From Rhodococcus qingshengii JCM 15477 (GTDB taxonomy: Bacteria > Actinomycetota > Actinomycetes > Mycobacteriales > Mycobacteriaceae), in NCBI RefSeq assembly GCF_023221595.1, contig NZ_CP096563.1, positions 3,082,501 to 3,146,500 of the forward strand: 64,000 nt of DNA, in the 5' to 3' direction. This document shows positions 1 through 10,548 of this stretch, piece after piece. Each line of letters opens with the position of its first letter. Position 1 is the first letter of the stretch. Made by a program: the position numbers and the translations under genes. The notes beneath the pieces were generated by a model, which was not told where the DNA came from, made no database searches, and worked only from the letters and a program-made list of their open reading frames with translations.

Positions 1-742
1 GTGCGAGAGCGCCGGACGGAACAATGCGTACCAGCGTGTGAACGGCGGTCGGAAGTTCGCCGCTGGCGAAGACCACACTGCCGATGCCCACCATGATGAA
101 CCACAGGATGTTGGCGAGAGCGAGAACGATCTCTGCGCGCAAAGTACCGCCGAGCAGGAGGCCAAGCGCTGCAAATGTGACAGTACCGATGGCAATGACC
201 ACTGCGCCGAGTACAAGTTCGACGAATGACGGACGCCATCCCAACGCCAAACCGATAGCGCCGAGCAAGAGTGACTGCAGAGCCACGACGATGATGACGG
301 CAGCGCTCTTGCCTGCGATGATTCCCCACCGCGGTAGCGGCGTTGCACCGAGTCGCTTGAGCGCGCCGTATCGGCGGTCGAATCCGACGGCGATGGCCTG
401 TCCGGTGAACGCCGTCGACATCACGGCAACCATCATGACACCAGGGAGCACGGTATCGACCCGAGAATCGCCCAAATCGCCGATCGGAAGTAGACACAGT
501 CCGATGAGCAGGGTGATCGGGATGAACATGGTGAGCAGCAATTGCTCACCGTTGCGGAGCAGAAGAGTCAGCTCCAGTTTGGTCTGCGCCGCCAGCATCT
601 TGGCCGCCGAATTGGGGCGGGGATCCGGCGAGAAGGTGCCTGGCTCGAAGCGGTTCTCGGCGAGCCGTCGGTCTCTGGCAACGCTGATGGGACTGCTCTG
701 GCCGTTCGACGCTGTTTCGTTCATGACCTTGATCTCCGTCAT
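1..742 (-). CDS. ABC-2 type transporter permease (3' end beyond window)
   Basis: This is the membrane half of an ABC exporter whose ATPase is the gene just upstream. Translating the minus strand from ATG 742 gives a polar N-terminus of about 55 residues, then an open frame of alternating hydrophobic segments (about 65-85, 95-110, 135-165 and 175-230) of the ABC-2 permease type. It is still open at base 1, so the C-terminal end is missing. The ATG overlaps the ATPase stop as ATGA, which fixes the start and implies translational coupling. The pair matches Rv1457c-Rv1458c next to mptB in M. tuberculosis from memory. The substrate is unknown; an envelope lipid or polysaccharide is plausible only because of the neighbour. 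Confidence 0.85.
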   Translation of the reverse strand, partial: MTEIKVMNETASNGQSSPISVARDRRLAENRFEPGTFSPDPRPNSAAKMLAAQTKLELTLLLRNGEQLLLTMFIPITLLIGLCLLPIGDLGDSRVDTVLPGVMMVAVMSTAFTGQAIAVGFDRRYGALKRLGATPLPRWGIIAGKSAAVIIVVALQSLLLGAIGLALGWRPSFVELVLGAVVIAIGTVTFAALGLLLGGTLRAEIVLALANILWFIMVGIGSVVFASGELPTAVHTLVRIVPSGALA

Positions 743-1680
743 CCCCTCAGTTCCCGGCCCGTCAATTCGAGGAAGACGTCTTCCAGACTCCGTTGATCGA
801 CGCGAATGTCGTTGATCAGCACGTCCTGATCGGCACACCACGTTGCGACAGTCGCCACGGTTGCCGGATCGATTGCACCTTCGACGACGTAGGTGCCGGG
901 GTTGGATTCCTCGATGCGGAACCCGGCGAGTGAACCGGCCAGCGAATCGAGGCTCAAACCGGGAACCGTCGTCAGACGGAGTTGTCCTTCGGCGCCCTTG
1001 CTGGTGACCTCCGCCGGCGTTCCCGACGCGACGATCTTGCCGTGGTCGATGATGACCAGTTCGTCGGCGAGCGCTTCGGCCTCGTCCATGAGGTGTGTGG
1101 TGAGCAGGACGCTCACGCCGTCGCGTCGCAGAGCGTCGATGAGTTCCCACACGAGTAGACGTGCCTGAGCGTCGAGGCCGGCGGTGGGTTCGTCCAGAAA
1201 TACCAATTCGGGACGGCCGACCAGCGCGCACGCCAGGGACAGTCGTTGCTGCTGGCCTCCGGAGAGGCGGCGGTACGGGGTCTTGCGCGCATCGGTGAGG
1301 CCGAGTTTGGAAAGGAGCCAGGCGGGATCGAGCGGGTCGGCCGAGTATGCGGCCACGAGGTCGAGCATTTCCCCGGCCTTGGACCCGGGGTACGCGCCGC
1401 CGCCCTGCAGCATGACACCGATTCGCGAGCGGACTTCACCGGAGTCGGCGATGGGATCGAGACCGAGCACTCGAACCGTGCCGGCATCGGGGGTGACAAA
1501 CCCTTCGCACATCTCGACGGTGGTTGTCTTACCGGCTCCGTTGGGGCCGAGCAGGGCAACTACCTGGGCCGTCTCGACAGTGAGATCGATACCGTCGACG
1601 GCTCGAACACCGTCGAAGGACTTGACGACACCCTGGATCTGTACCGCCGGCGTCGACGATCTGGAGGCTCTCGAGGTCAC
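739..1680 (-). CDS. ABC transporter ATP-binding protein (Rv1458c-like)
   Basis: Cytoplasmic ATPase of the two-gene exporter. The 313 residues contain Walker A GPNGAGKTT (about 45-53), the ABC signature LSGGQQQR, Walker B LVFLDEP and a switch histidine (LLTTHLMDEAEAL), followed by a C-terminal extension of about 100 residues typical of the drug/polysaccharide exporter (DrrA-like) subfamily. The start is GTG 1680, which overlaps the mptB stop as GTGA. The next gene overlaps this one by four bases, so mptB, ATPase and permease read as one operon. Function is by family and the substrate is not visible. Confidence 0.92.
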   Translation of the reverse strand: MTSRASRSSTPAVQIQGVVKSFDGVRAVDGIDLTVETAQVVALLGPNGAGKTTTVEMCEGFVTPDAGTVRVLGLDPIADSGEVRSRIGVMLQGGGAYPGSKAGEMLDLVAAYSADPLDPAWLLSKLGLTDARKTPYRRLSGGQQQRLSLACALVGRPELVFLDEPTAGLDAQARLLVWELIDALRRDGVSVLLTTHLMDEAEALADELVIIDHGKIVASGTPAEVTSKGAEGQLRLTTVPGLSLDSLAGSLAGFRIEESNPGTYVVEGAIDPATVATVATWCADQDVLINDIRVDQRSLEDVFLELTGRELRG

Positions 1681-3431
1681 GGGGAATCAGCGTAAGCCCC
1701 CGCCGAGTTGTCTTCGTCTACCGGTCCGCCTTTCGTGATCTCCGCTACTGGCTTGTCGCTACGCCAAGGGAGTGAATTGCGGGTGAAGACGATGAGCGTT
1801 CCGGCGGTGAGGATGGTCGCGATGACGGCCTGCACGATCATGAACGGAAGGTATTCGGCGCCGTTGGACATCAACATGACGCTGACGATCGAGGTGAAGA
1901 CGACGGCAGGGATGCGGAAAATCGGCGCGGTGGCCCACGCCGCCAACGGAAGGATCGCCCACAGCAGGTACCACGGCTGAACGACGGGGAACAGGAGAAC
2001 GATCGCTCCTAGTGCGATGCCGAGTCCACCGACCGGGTGTATGCGGCCCATGTACACCGAGATCATCATCCGTGCGGTGACGAGCATGGCGACGAGAGTT
2101 GCGATGGGCCGCGTGATCGTGAGGATCGCCGTCGTGTGATCGCCGAGTCCGAGTAGTACACCGGCCAATCCCGTGCCGACGCCCAGGAGCGTCGGGATGG
2201 ACATCCAACTCCGGACTGCGGTGGCGGTGTCGAGGGTGTTGATCCAACCCATACCGAGCCCACTGGCCACGCTGATGACAAACGTGACGACAGCGGCAAC
2301 GATGCCCAGGAGGATCGCGGCTCCCGCCAAGGCTTTCCAGGTTCCACCCCAACGCCGGGCCAAAGCCATGCCGACAAATCCCAGTGCAAGCAAGGACGGA
2401 ATTTTGACGGTCGACGACAAGGCGATCAAACCTGATCCCGCAACGAGATAGAACAGCGCTCGCCCACGGATGGGCCCGGACCCTTCGACTGCGCGGAGGG
2501 CGATCTCGATTCCGGCGAGCATCAACCCGAGCATGAGTGCTTCGTTGTGGATGCCGGCCACCAAGTGGAAGAGCAACAGTGGGTTCGCGGCACCGAGCCA
2601 GAGCGAACTGACGGCAGAGACACCGCATCGCTTGGCCAGTCGCGGTATCGCCCACACGATGAGCGCGACGCCGGCCAATGCGAGCAAGCGGTGCAAGAAG
2701 ATTCCGGCCACGATGTTGTCGCCGGTCAGTGAGCTGATCCCGCGTCCCAGCCACAGGAAGAACGGTCCGTACGGAGCCGGGGTGTCGCGCCAGATCGTCG
2801 GAACCGTGCGGGTGAGAACGTGGTCGACGCCCAGTGCCGCCTTGGGGCCGATGGCGTACGGATCGAGTCCACGGGCCGCGATTTCGCTTTGAGCCAGATA
2901 CGAGTAGACGTCGCGGCTGAACATCGGCGGTGCGACCGAGAGCGGCAGGATCCACAGCAGGAGTGTGCGGTCCAACTGGGAACGGGTCATGCGCCGCGGT
3001 GCGCCGGAACGGCTGCGTATGTCCCCGACTGCAAATCGGCCCATCATCAGCCAGGCCAGAACGACGAGCACGGTTCCGGTCATCGTCATGGTGAGTGAGA
3101 CCGTCGGCATACGTCCGGGAAGGCTGAGGACTCGAAGTCCTGCGGTCGGATTCTGCAGGACGGGTTGTGCGCCGGCGCCGAGCGCTCCGACTGCCATCAA
3201 GACCGCGCCAGTTGCGCCGAATCGGCGAATCCCTCGCAGTTGTGCGGTTTCCTTCGCGTTCAGGCCCGGGCGCTCGTCCTCGTCGCCGTGCAGCACGGCG
3301 GCCATACTCTGCCGGGGAGCGGAACCGAAAGGCCGAACGCCGATCGTGGAAAGCGCGAGTGCCTTGGGTTTTTCCAGCAGGATCGCGCGCGCCGATCGCG
3401 CGGTCGTCGTCTTCTCGGGGGTCTGCGGCAC
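1677..3431 (-). CDS. mptB: Alpha-(1->6)-mannopyranosyltransferase (MptB family)
   Basis: Integral-membrane GT-C mannosyltransferase that in Corynebacteriales makes the inner alpha-1,6-mannan core of lipomannan from polyprenyl-phosphomannose on the outer face of the membrane. The protein is dominated by about a dozen hydrophobic segments. An acidic loop motif (SRDVYSYLAQ) after the second or third helix fits a GT-C catalytic aspartate. I chose GTG 3431 because a TACGCT -10-like hexamer sits seven bases upstream, which suits a leaderless mRNA. A longer TTG start (3476) and a shorter ATG (3305, close to where I recall the M. tuberculosis protein starting) are possible. It is divergent from sufR, as in Mycobacterium. 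Confidence 0.88.
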   Translation of the reverse strand: MPQTPEKTTTARSARAILLEKPKALALSTIGVRPFGSAPRQSMAAVLHGDEDERPGLNAKETAQLRGIRRFGATGAVLMAVGALGAGAQPVLQNPTAGLRVLSLPGRMPTVSLTMTMTGTVLVVLAWLMMGRFAVGDIRSRSGAPRRMTRSQLDRTLLLWILPLSVAPPMFSRDVYSYLAQSEIAARGLDPYAIGPKAALGVDHVLTRTVPTIWRDTPAPYGPFFLWLGRGISSLTGDNIVAGIFLHRLLALAGVALIVWAIPRLAKRCGVSAVSSLWLGAANPLLLFHLVAGIHNEALMLGLMLAGIEIALRAVEGSGPIRGRALFYLVAGSGLIALSSTVKIPSLLALGFVGMALARRWGGTWKALAGAAILLGIVAAVVTFVISVASGLGMGWINTLDTATAVRSWMSIPTLLGVGTGLAGVLLGLGDHTTAILTITRPIATLVAMLVTARMMISVYMGRIHPVGGLGIALGAIVLLFPVVQPWYLLWAILPLAAWATAPIFRIPAVVFTSIVSVMLMSNGAEYLPFMIVQAVIATILTAGTLIVFTRNSLPWRSDKPVAEITKGGPVDEDNSAGAYADSP

Positions 3432-3438
3432 ACCAGGC

Positions 3439-3444
3439 AGCGTA
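3439..3444 (-). promoter_or_regulatory. -10-like hexamer of mptB (leaderless layout)
   Basis: Minus-strand TACGCT fits the actinobacterial TANNNT -10 pattern and ends seven bases before GTG 3431. No Shine-Dalgarno sequence precedes that GTG. No good -35 was found, so this is a weak call. Confidence 0.35.
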
Positions 3445-3548
3445 GCGGCTCGATCCAGCCGGACAGACAAGCACAAACAACGTGCGTTGTCCGGATATTC
3501 CCGAATGTAATGCAGGTTGCCCTTAGTAGACCTGTGAAAAGAATTCCG

Positions 3549-3565
3549 TCACACTTGTGTTGTGA
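3549..3565 (+). promoter_or_regulatory. Candidate SufR operator overlapping the sufR start
   Basis: The inverted repeat TCACA-N7-TGTGA has its right arm over the sufR GTG (3562-3564). It can also be read as ACACT-N5-TGTGA (3551-3565), the form I recall being reported for the M. tuberculosis SufR site. A 19-base direct repeat, TGTGAAAAGAATTCCGTCA (3533-3551) and TGTGAAAAGAAATGCGTCA (3561-3579), surrounds it and supplies a third TGTGA half-site. Operator function and autorepression are inferred. Confidence 0.6.
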
Positions 3566-4308
3566 AAAGAAATGCGTCAGACCCTCGAAGCAAGGAAGTT
3601 GCAGGTCAGCCCACTGTAGCGACCTCGCCTAGTGCTGCCGCAAATCCGGTGACGGTGAGCGTCGAAGGCCAGACCCGGGCCGCAGTGGTCAAGCTGCTAC
3701 TCGAAGAAGGCCCCATTACCGCCTCCGAAATCGGCACGCGCCTCGGTTTGAGTGCCGCAGGTGTCCGACGTCACTTGGACGCTTTGATCGAGTCCGGGGA
3801 AGCCCGAACCGCTTCGGCGGCGTCGCTGCGTCAGCGTGGACGAGGTCGTCCCGCCAAGCAGTTCCAGATCACCGCGACCGGTCGAGGCCGCCTCGGCCAC
3901 ACCTACGACGATCTGGCGGGAGCCGCGATGCGGCAACTCCGTGAAATCGGCGGAGACGCGGCAATCGAGGAGTTCGCCAAGCGTCGGGTTCAGGCGATCG
4001 TCGGAGACGTCGAACCGGCTGATCCGACAGATGTCGACAACGTCGAGGCGACAGCGGACGCAATCGCCGAAGCCTTCAACGCGGTGGGGTTCGCGGCGTC
4101 GACCCGGCCGGTCGGCAACGGCGTGCAGATCTGCCAACACCATTGCCCGGTTTCCCATGTGGCAGAAGAGTTTCCGGAACTGTGCGAGGCAGAGCAGCAA
4201 GCATTCCGGCAATTGCTCGGGACTCATGTTCAGCGTCTGGCGACCATCGCCAACGGTGACTGCGCCTGCACGACGCACGTGCCCCTCGTGTCCACCGGGA
4301 GTAGATGA
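3562..4308 (+). CDS. sufR: SufR, Fe-S-sensing repressor of the suf operon
   Basis: DNA-binding repressor that carries an Fe-S cluster and adjusts suf transcription to Fe-S demand. A winged helix-turn-helix spans about residues 36-95 (VEGQTRAAVVKLLLEEGPIT...). The C-terminal sensor half has C195, C208 and C236 with spacings of 13 and 28, the same as the cluster ligands I recall for M. tuberculosis SufR (C203, C216, C244); C191 and C234 are extra. GTG 3562 follows a very short region without a Shine-Dalgarno and lies inside the candidate operator, which suggests a leaderless, autoregulated message. It is first in the suf operon, 155 bases before sufB. Confidence 0.93.
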   Translation: MKRNASDPRSKEVAGQPTVATSPSAAANPVTVSVEGQTRAAVVKLLLEEGPITASEIGTRLGLSAAGVRRHLDALIESGEARTASAASLRQRGRGRPAKQFQITATGRGRLGHTYDDLAGAAMRQLREIGGDAAIEEFAKRRVQAIVGDVEPADPTDVDNVEATADAIAEAFNAVGFAASTRPVGNGVQICQHHCPVSHVAEEFPELCEAEQQAFRQLLGTHVQRLATIANGDCACTTHVPLVSTGSR

Positions 4309-4463
4309 CCGGACCAGAGTGTTCTACAGAGCGTTGCCACCGTGCAGCGTTCGAATAGAGATTTTTCAGCTAGTTCTTCAAAGTCAGAACTGCTCGACCA
4401 CAGCGACCAGCCCTCGCTGAGCCCGAGCAGCCGTCAAGAAACAAGACTCCGGAAGGAGCTCGC

Positions 4464-5924
4464 ATGACCGTCACATCAGACCAGGCGACTACCACTGCGG
4501 CAGCAGGCACCGAGCCGCTCACGCAGGAAGAGACCATCGCGTCCCTCGGTCATTACGGCTACGGCTGGTCCGATTCCGACGAAGCCGGAGCCAGCGCGCA
4601 GCGCGGGTTGTCCGAGGCTGTCGTGCGGGACATCTCCGCCAAGAAGAGCGAGCCCGAGTGGATGCTCGACATCCGCCTCAAGGCGCTGCGCACCTTCGAC
4701 AAGAAGCCGATGCCGAACTGGGGCAGCGACCTCGAAGGTATTCACTTCGACAACATCAAGTACTTCGTCCGGTCCAGCGAGAAGCAGGCCGAGTCGTGGG
4801 AAGACCTGCCCGAGGACATCAAGAACACGTACGACAAGCTCGGCATCCCCGAGGCGGAGAAGCAGCGCCTCGTTGCCGGCGTCGCAGCTCAGTACGAGTC
4901 CGAGGTCGTCTACCACTCGATCCGTGAGGACCTCGAGGAGCAGGGCGTCATCTTCCTCGACACGGACACCGGTCTCAAGCAGCACCCGGAGCTGTTCAAG
5001 GAGTACTTCGGATCGGTCATCCCGGCCGGCGACAACAAGTTCTCCGCGCTGAACACCGCCGTGTGGTCCGGTGGCTCGTTCATCTACGTTCCGCCGGGAG
5101 TCCACGTGGACATCCCGTTGCAGGCGTACTTCCGCATCAACACCGAGAACATGGGTCAGTTCGAGCGCACCCTGATCATCGTCGACGAAGATGCCTCCGT
5201 GCACTATGTCGAGGGTTGCACCGCGCCGATCTACAAGTCCGATTCACTGCACTCGGCCGTCGTCGAGATCATCGTGAAGAAGGGCGGCCACTGCCGCTAC
5301 ACGACCATCCAGAACTGGTCCAACAACGTCTACAACCTGGTGACCAAGCGCACCAAGGTCGAGGCCGGCGGATCCATGGAGTGGGTCGACGGCAACATCG
5401 GCTCCAAGGTCACCATGAAGTACCCGGCCGTGTGGCTGATGGGCGAGTACGCCCGCGGTGAGGTTCTCTCCGTTGCGTTCTCCGGCGAGGGCCAGCACCA
5501 GGACACCGGCGCCAAGATGCTCCACCTCGCGCCGCACACGTCCTCGACCATCATCAGCAAGTCTGTCGCCCGTGGTGGTGGACGTGCGTCGTACCGCGGT
5601 CTGGTGCAGGTCAACAAGGGTGCCCACGGCTCCAAGTCGACCGTCAAGTGTGACGCTCTGCTGGTCGACCAGATCAGCCGAAGCGACACCTACCCGTACG
5701 TCGACATCCGCGAGGACGACGTCACCATGGGTCACGAGGCCACCGTTTCGAAGGTCAGTGACGATCAGCTCTTCTACCTGATGAGCCGCGGACTGACCGA
5801 GGACGAGGCGATGGCCACCATCGTGCGTGGATTCGTCGAGCCCATCGCGAAGGAACTCCCGATGGAGTACGCGCTCGAGCTCAACCGCCTTATCGAACTT
5901 CAGATGGAAGGGGCTGTGGGTTAG
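4464..5924 (+). CDS. sufB: SufB, Fe-S cluster scaffold subunit
   Basis: Scaffold subunit of the SufBC2D complex, where sulfur from SufS/SufU and iron are built into an Fe-S cluster. At 486 residues it has the length of an intein-free SufB, and the core (about 200-460, including the repeat-rich beta-helix region) is continuous. M. tuberculosis SufB is interrupted by an intein; none is present here. ATG 4464 is preceded by GGAAGGAG at good spacing. The stop overlaps the sufD GTG by one base (TAGTG), which suggests coupled synthesis of the two interacting subunits. Confidence 0.96.
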   Translation: MTVTSDQATTTAAAGTEPLTQEETIASLGHYGYGWSDSDEAGASAQRGLSEAVVRDISAKKSEPEWMLDIRLKALRTFDKKPMPNWGSDLEGIHFDNIKYFVRSSEKQAESWEDLPEDIKNTYDKLGIPEAEKQRLVAGVAAQYESEVVYHSIREDLEEQGVIFLDTDTGLKQHPELFKEYFGSVIPAGDNKFSALNTAVWSGGSFIYVPPGVHVDIPLQAYFRINTENMGQFERTLIIVDEDASVHYVEGCTAPIYKSDSLHSAVVEIIVKKGGHCRYTTIQNWSNNVYNLVTKRTKVEAGGSMEWVDGNIGSKVTMKYPAVWLMGEYARGEVLSVAFSGEGQHQDTGAKMLHLAPHTSSTIISKSVARGGGRASYRGLVQVNKGAHGSKSTVKCDALLVDQISRSDTYPYVDIREDDVTMGHEATVSKVSDDQLFYLMSRGLTEDEAMATIVRGFVEPIAKELPMEYALELNRLIELQMEGAVG

Positions 5925-7144
5925 TGACCACGCCAGAGACCGGAGTCATCGGAGCTGTTGCCGGGGAGAACCCGACCGCTCCTGTAAAGGGTGCAGCCAC
6001 AGGCTCACCCATCACGAACAAGGGTGAGCAGTTCTCCTCGTTCGACGTCAATGCTTTCGAGGTTCCCGGCGGACGTGACGAGATCTGGCGGTTCACCCCG
6101 CTGCGTCGCCTCCGGGGATTGCACGACGGCAGCGCCGTCGCCAACGGACAGGTCACCGTCGAGGTCGACGGCGGAAGCGACATCACCGTCGAGACCGTCG
6201 GCCGTGACGACGCACGTCTGGGCAAAGCCGGCGTTCCCGCTGATCGCATTGCAGCGCAGGCGTATTCGAGCTTCGAGACGGCAACGGTCATCTCGGTTGG
6301 TGCCGAGGTCGAGGTCGAGAAGCCCGTTGTGGTCACCATGACCGGCCCCGGAGTCGACAACGTCGCCTACGGACACACCCAGATTCGTCTGGCGCAGTTC
6401 GCCAAGGCGACGTTCGTGATCGACCAGCGCGGCAGCGGAACCTTCGCGGAGAACATCGAATTCGTTCTCGGTGACAGTGCGCAGCTGACTGTGGTGGCCA
6501 TCCAAGACTGGGCGGACGACGCAGTTCATGTGACGTCACACCACGCTCGCCTGAACCGCGACGCAGTGCTTCGATACACCTCGATCAGCCTGGGCGGCGA
6601 CCTGGTGCGCCTGTCCGCCACCGTCAAGTACGACGGACCGGGCGGCGACGCCGAACTGCTCGGCCTGTACTTCGCCGACGCCGGCCAGCATCTGGAACAG
6701 CGTCTGCTGGTGGACCATTCGCAGCCCAACTGCAAGTCCAACGTGGTCTACAAGGGTGCGCTTCAGGGCGATCCCGGATCCGGCAAGCCCGACGCGCACA
6801 CCGTGTGGATCGGCGACGTTCTCATCCGCGCCGCAGCGGAGGGCACCGACACGTTCGAGCTCAACCGCAACCTGGTGCTGACCGACGGCGCCCGCGCCGA
6901 CTCGGTTCCGAACCTCGAAATCGAAACCGGTGAGATCGTCGGGGCCGGCCACGCAAGTGCAACGGGACGTTTCGACGACGAGCAGCTGTTCTACCTGCGT
7001 GCTCGTGGTATCCCGGAGGATCAGGCTCGTCGTCTGGTCGTACGTGGGTTCTTCCACGAAATCATCAACAAGATCGCTGTTCCCGAGGTGCGCGATCGCC
7101 TCGAAGCCGCAGTCGAAGCCGAACTCGCAGCCGTCGGCTCCTGA
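5924..7144 (+). CDS. sufD: SufD, Fe-S assembly scaffold partner
   Basis: Paralog and partner of SufB in the SufBC2D complex, needed for iron entry. It has 406 residues, with the family's beta-helix core in the middle and the C-terminal motif (ARGIPEDQARRLVVRGFF) that SufB shares as [18 protein letters not shown]. The start is GTG 5924 inside the sufB stop (TAGTG); no other start is needed. Sixty-one bases separate it from sufC. Confidence 0.95.
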   Translation: MTTPETGVIGAVAGENPTAPVKGAATGSPITNKGEQFSSFDVNAFEVPGGRDEIWRFTPLRRLRGLHDGSAVANGQVTVEVDGGSDITVETVGRDDARLGKAGVPADRIAAQAYSSFETATVISVGAEVEVEKPVVVTMTGPGVDNVAYGHTQIRLAQFAKATFVIDQRGSGTFAENIEFVLGDSAQLTVVAIQDWADDAVHVTSHHARLNRDAVLRYTSISLGGDLVRLSATVKYDGPGGDAELLGLYFADAGQHLEQRLLVDHSQPNCKSNVVYKGALQGDPGSGKPDAHTVWIGDVLIRAAAEGTDTFELNRNLVLTDGARADSVPNLEIETGEIVGAGHASATGRFDDEQLFYLRARGIPEDQARRLVVRGFFHEIINKIAVPEVRDRLEAAVEAELAAVGS

Positions 7145-7205
7145 CCGCCCCGCCGGCGACACCACCCCGTCGCTACGCTCGCCCGCCTCATCTTGAAGGA
7201 ATTTC

Positions 7206-9283
<2,078 letters not shown>

Positions 9284-9286
9284 ATC

Positions 9287-9790
9287 ATGCGCATGGAGCA
9301 GATGTATCAGGAAGTGATCCTCGATCACTACAAACATCCGCACGGCCGCGGACTCCGTGAGCCGTTCGGCGCCGAGGTGCACCACGTCAACCCGACGTGT
9401 GGCGACGAGGTGACGTTGCGCGTCCAGATATCCGAGGACGGAACGGTCTCCGACGTCTCGTACGACGGTCAGGGTTGTTCGATCAGCCAGGCGTCGACGT
9501 CGGTGCTCAACGACCTCGTCATCGGGATGCAGGTCACCGACGCACTGAAGACGGTGACGGCGTTCAACGAGATGGTGAGCAGTCGGGGCACCGTCGAGGG
9601 GGACGAGGACGTTCTCGGCGACGGCATCGCGTTCGTCGGTGTCTCGAAGTACCCGGCACGCGTGAAGTGCGCCTTGCTCGGATGGATGGCATTCAAGGAT
9701 GCTGTAGTCCAGATTGTCGACGGCAGTGCTGTGACGACGGCGGACAGCAGCAGTGAATTGGTCGACACGACTGAAGGACAGGGATCATGA
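9287..9790 (+). CDS. sufU: SufU, zinc-dependent sulfurtransferase
   Basis: Accepts persulfide sulfur from SufS and passes it to SufB. In Gram-positive SUF systems it is a zinc protein and not a scaffold. The ligand set is visible as C38, D40 (NPTCGDE), C64 (GQGCSIS) and C128 (RVKCALL). It has 167 residues. The stop overlaps sufT as ATGA. Confidence 0.93.
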   Translation: MRMEQMYQEVILDHYKHPHGRGLREPFGAEVHHVNPTCGDEVTLRVQISEDGTVSDVSYDGQGCSISQASTSVLNDLVIGMQVTDALKTVTAFNEMVSSRGTVEGDEDVLGDGIAFVGVSKYPARVKCALLGWMAFKDAVVQIVDGSAVTTADSSSELVDTTEGQGS

Positions 9791-10209
9791 CCGAGACACA
9801 ACCAGTGCAGGACGCCGAGGTCGGCGCTCCGGTGAATCCGAATCCCGATTCCACTGCGGAATTCGGTGGCGCACAGGGCAGTGGCACTGTCCCGTCGCCT
9901 GAGCGACTCGACGAACTCGAAGAAGCGATGCGCGACGTCGTCGATCCCGAACTGGGAATCAACGTCGTCGATCTCGGCTTGGTCTACGGACTCTTCGAAG
10001 ACGACGGTGTCGTCACGATCGACATGACTTTGACGTCGGCGGCGTGCCCGTTGACCGACGTGATCGAGGACCAGGCACGCGGCGCACTTGTGCGTAGCGA
10101 TCTGTGTACCGACATGAAGATCAACTGGGTGTGGTTGCCGCCGTGGGGACCGGACAAGATCACCGAAGACGGACGCGAGCAACTTCGCGCACTCGGCTTC
10201 ACGGTCTGA
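9787..10209 (+). CDS. sufT: SufT, MIP18/DUF59 Fe-S maturation factor
   Basis: DUF59 protein that helps mature Fe-S enzymes after cluster synthesis. The core begins near residue 40 (EEAMRDVVDPELGINVVDLGLVY), with the conserved cysteine in SAACPLTD and the C-terminal VWLPPWGPDKIT. The first 40 residues are low-complexity and probably disordered. ATG 9787 overlaps the sufU stop. It is the last gene of the suf operon, and a strong hairpin terminator follows. Confidence 0.93.
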   Translation: MTETQPVQDAEVGAPVNPNPDSTAEFGGAQGSGTVPSPERLDELEEAMRDVVDPELGINVVDLGLVYGLFEDDGVVTIDMTLTSAACPLTDVIEDQARGALVRSDLCTDMKINWVWLPPWGPDKITEDGREQLRALGFTV

Positions 10210-10250
10210 CAAGCAACCTCGGCACGATCAACTGAATACATTTCACCGGA

Positions 10251-10291
10251 GCGTCGGTGCCCGTTCGTCGGGTACCGGCGCTTCGGTTTGT
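10251..10291 (+). terminator. Rho-independent terminator of the suf operon
   Basis: A 13-base stem (10251-10263 with 10269-10281, two G-U pairs) and a five-base loop TTCGT is followed by the T-rich TTCGGTTTGTT. It lies 42 bases after the sufT stop and separates suf from the NRPS gene. Confidence 0.85.
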
Positions 10292-10548
10292 TATATAGGG
10301 CCGTTTTAGCCATGATATTCAGGACAATAGTCCCAAATGGTTGTTTGATGAATATTTGCTGGAAGCTGACTGATCGGTAACATCGCAGCTGATTGTCACG
10401 ATGTGATCTCCGGCGGGCGATTTGCCAGTTTCCACCCGAGCTTTCCAAAGTATTCGTCTCATTTTCGAAGTGCCCCGATCAGTTCGAAGCGTCCAGCGGA
10501 CGCATATACCTGTTTGCATCATGATCAAGTTGTAAGAGGGAGATTCGT
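10292..10548. other. AT-richer spacer upstream of the NRPS gene
   Basis: About 257 bases with lower GC than the flanking genes and no convincing ORF. The NRPS promoter should lie here, but no clear -35/-10 pair could be fixed. One small inverted repeat, ACATCG-N13-CGATGT (10380-10385 and 10399-10404), is a possible operator of low certainty. The only clear signal is an AGAGGGAGA ribosome-binding site just before GTG 10549. Confidence 0.4.

Noticed and set aside
1759..3480. 573-codon frame in a shifted phase of mptB
   Set aside because: Arginine-rich and without domains; it shadows mptB, which has clear membrane segments.
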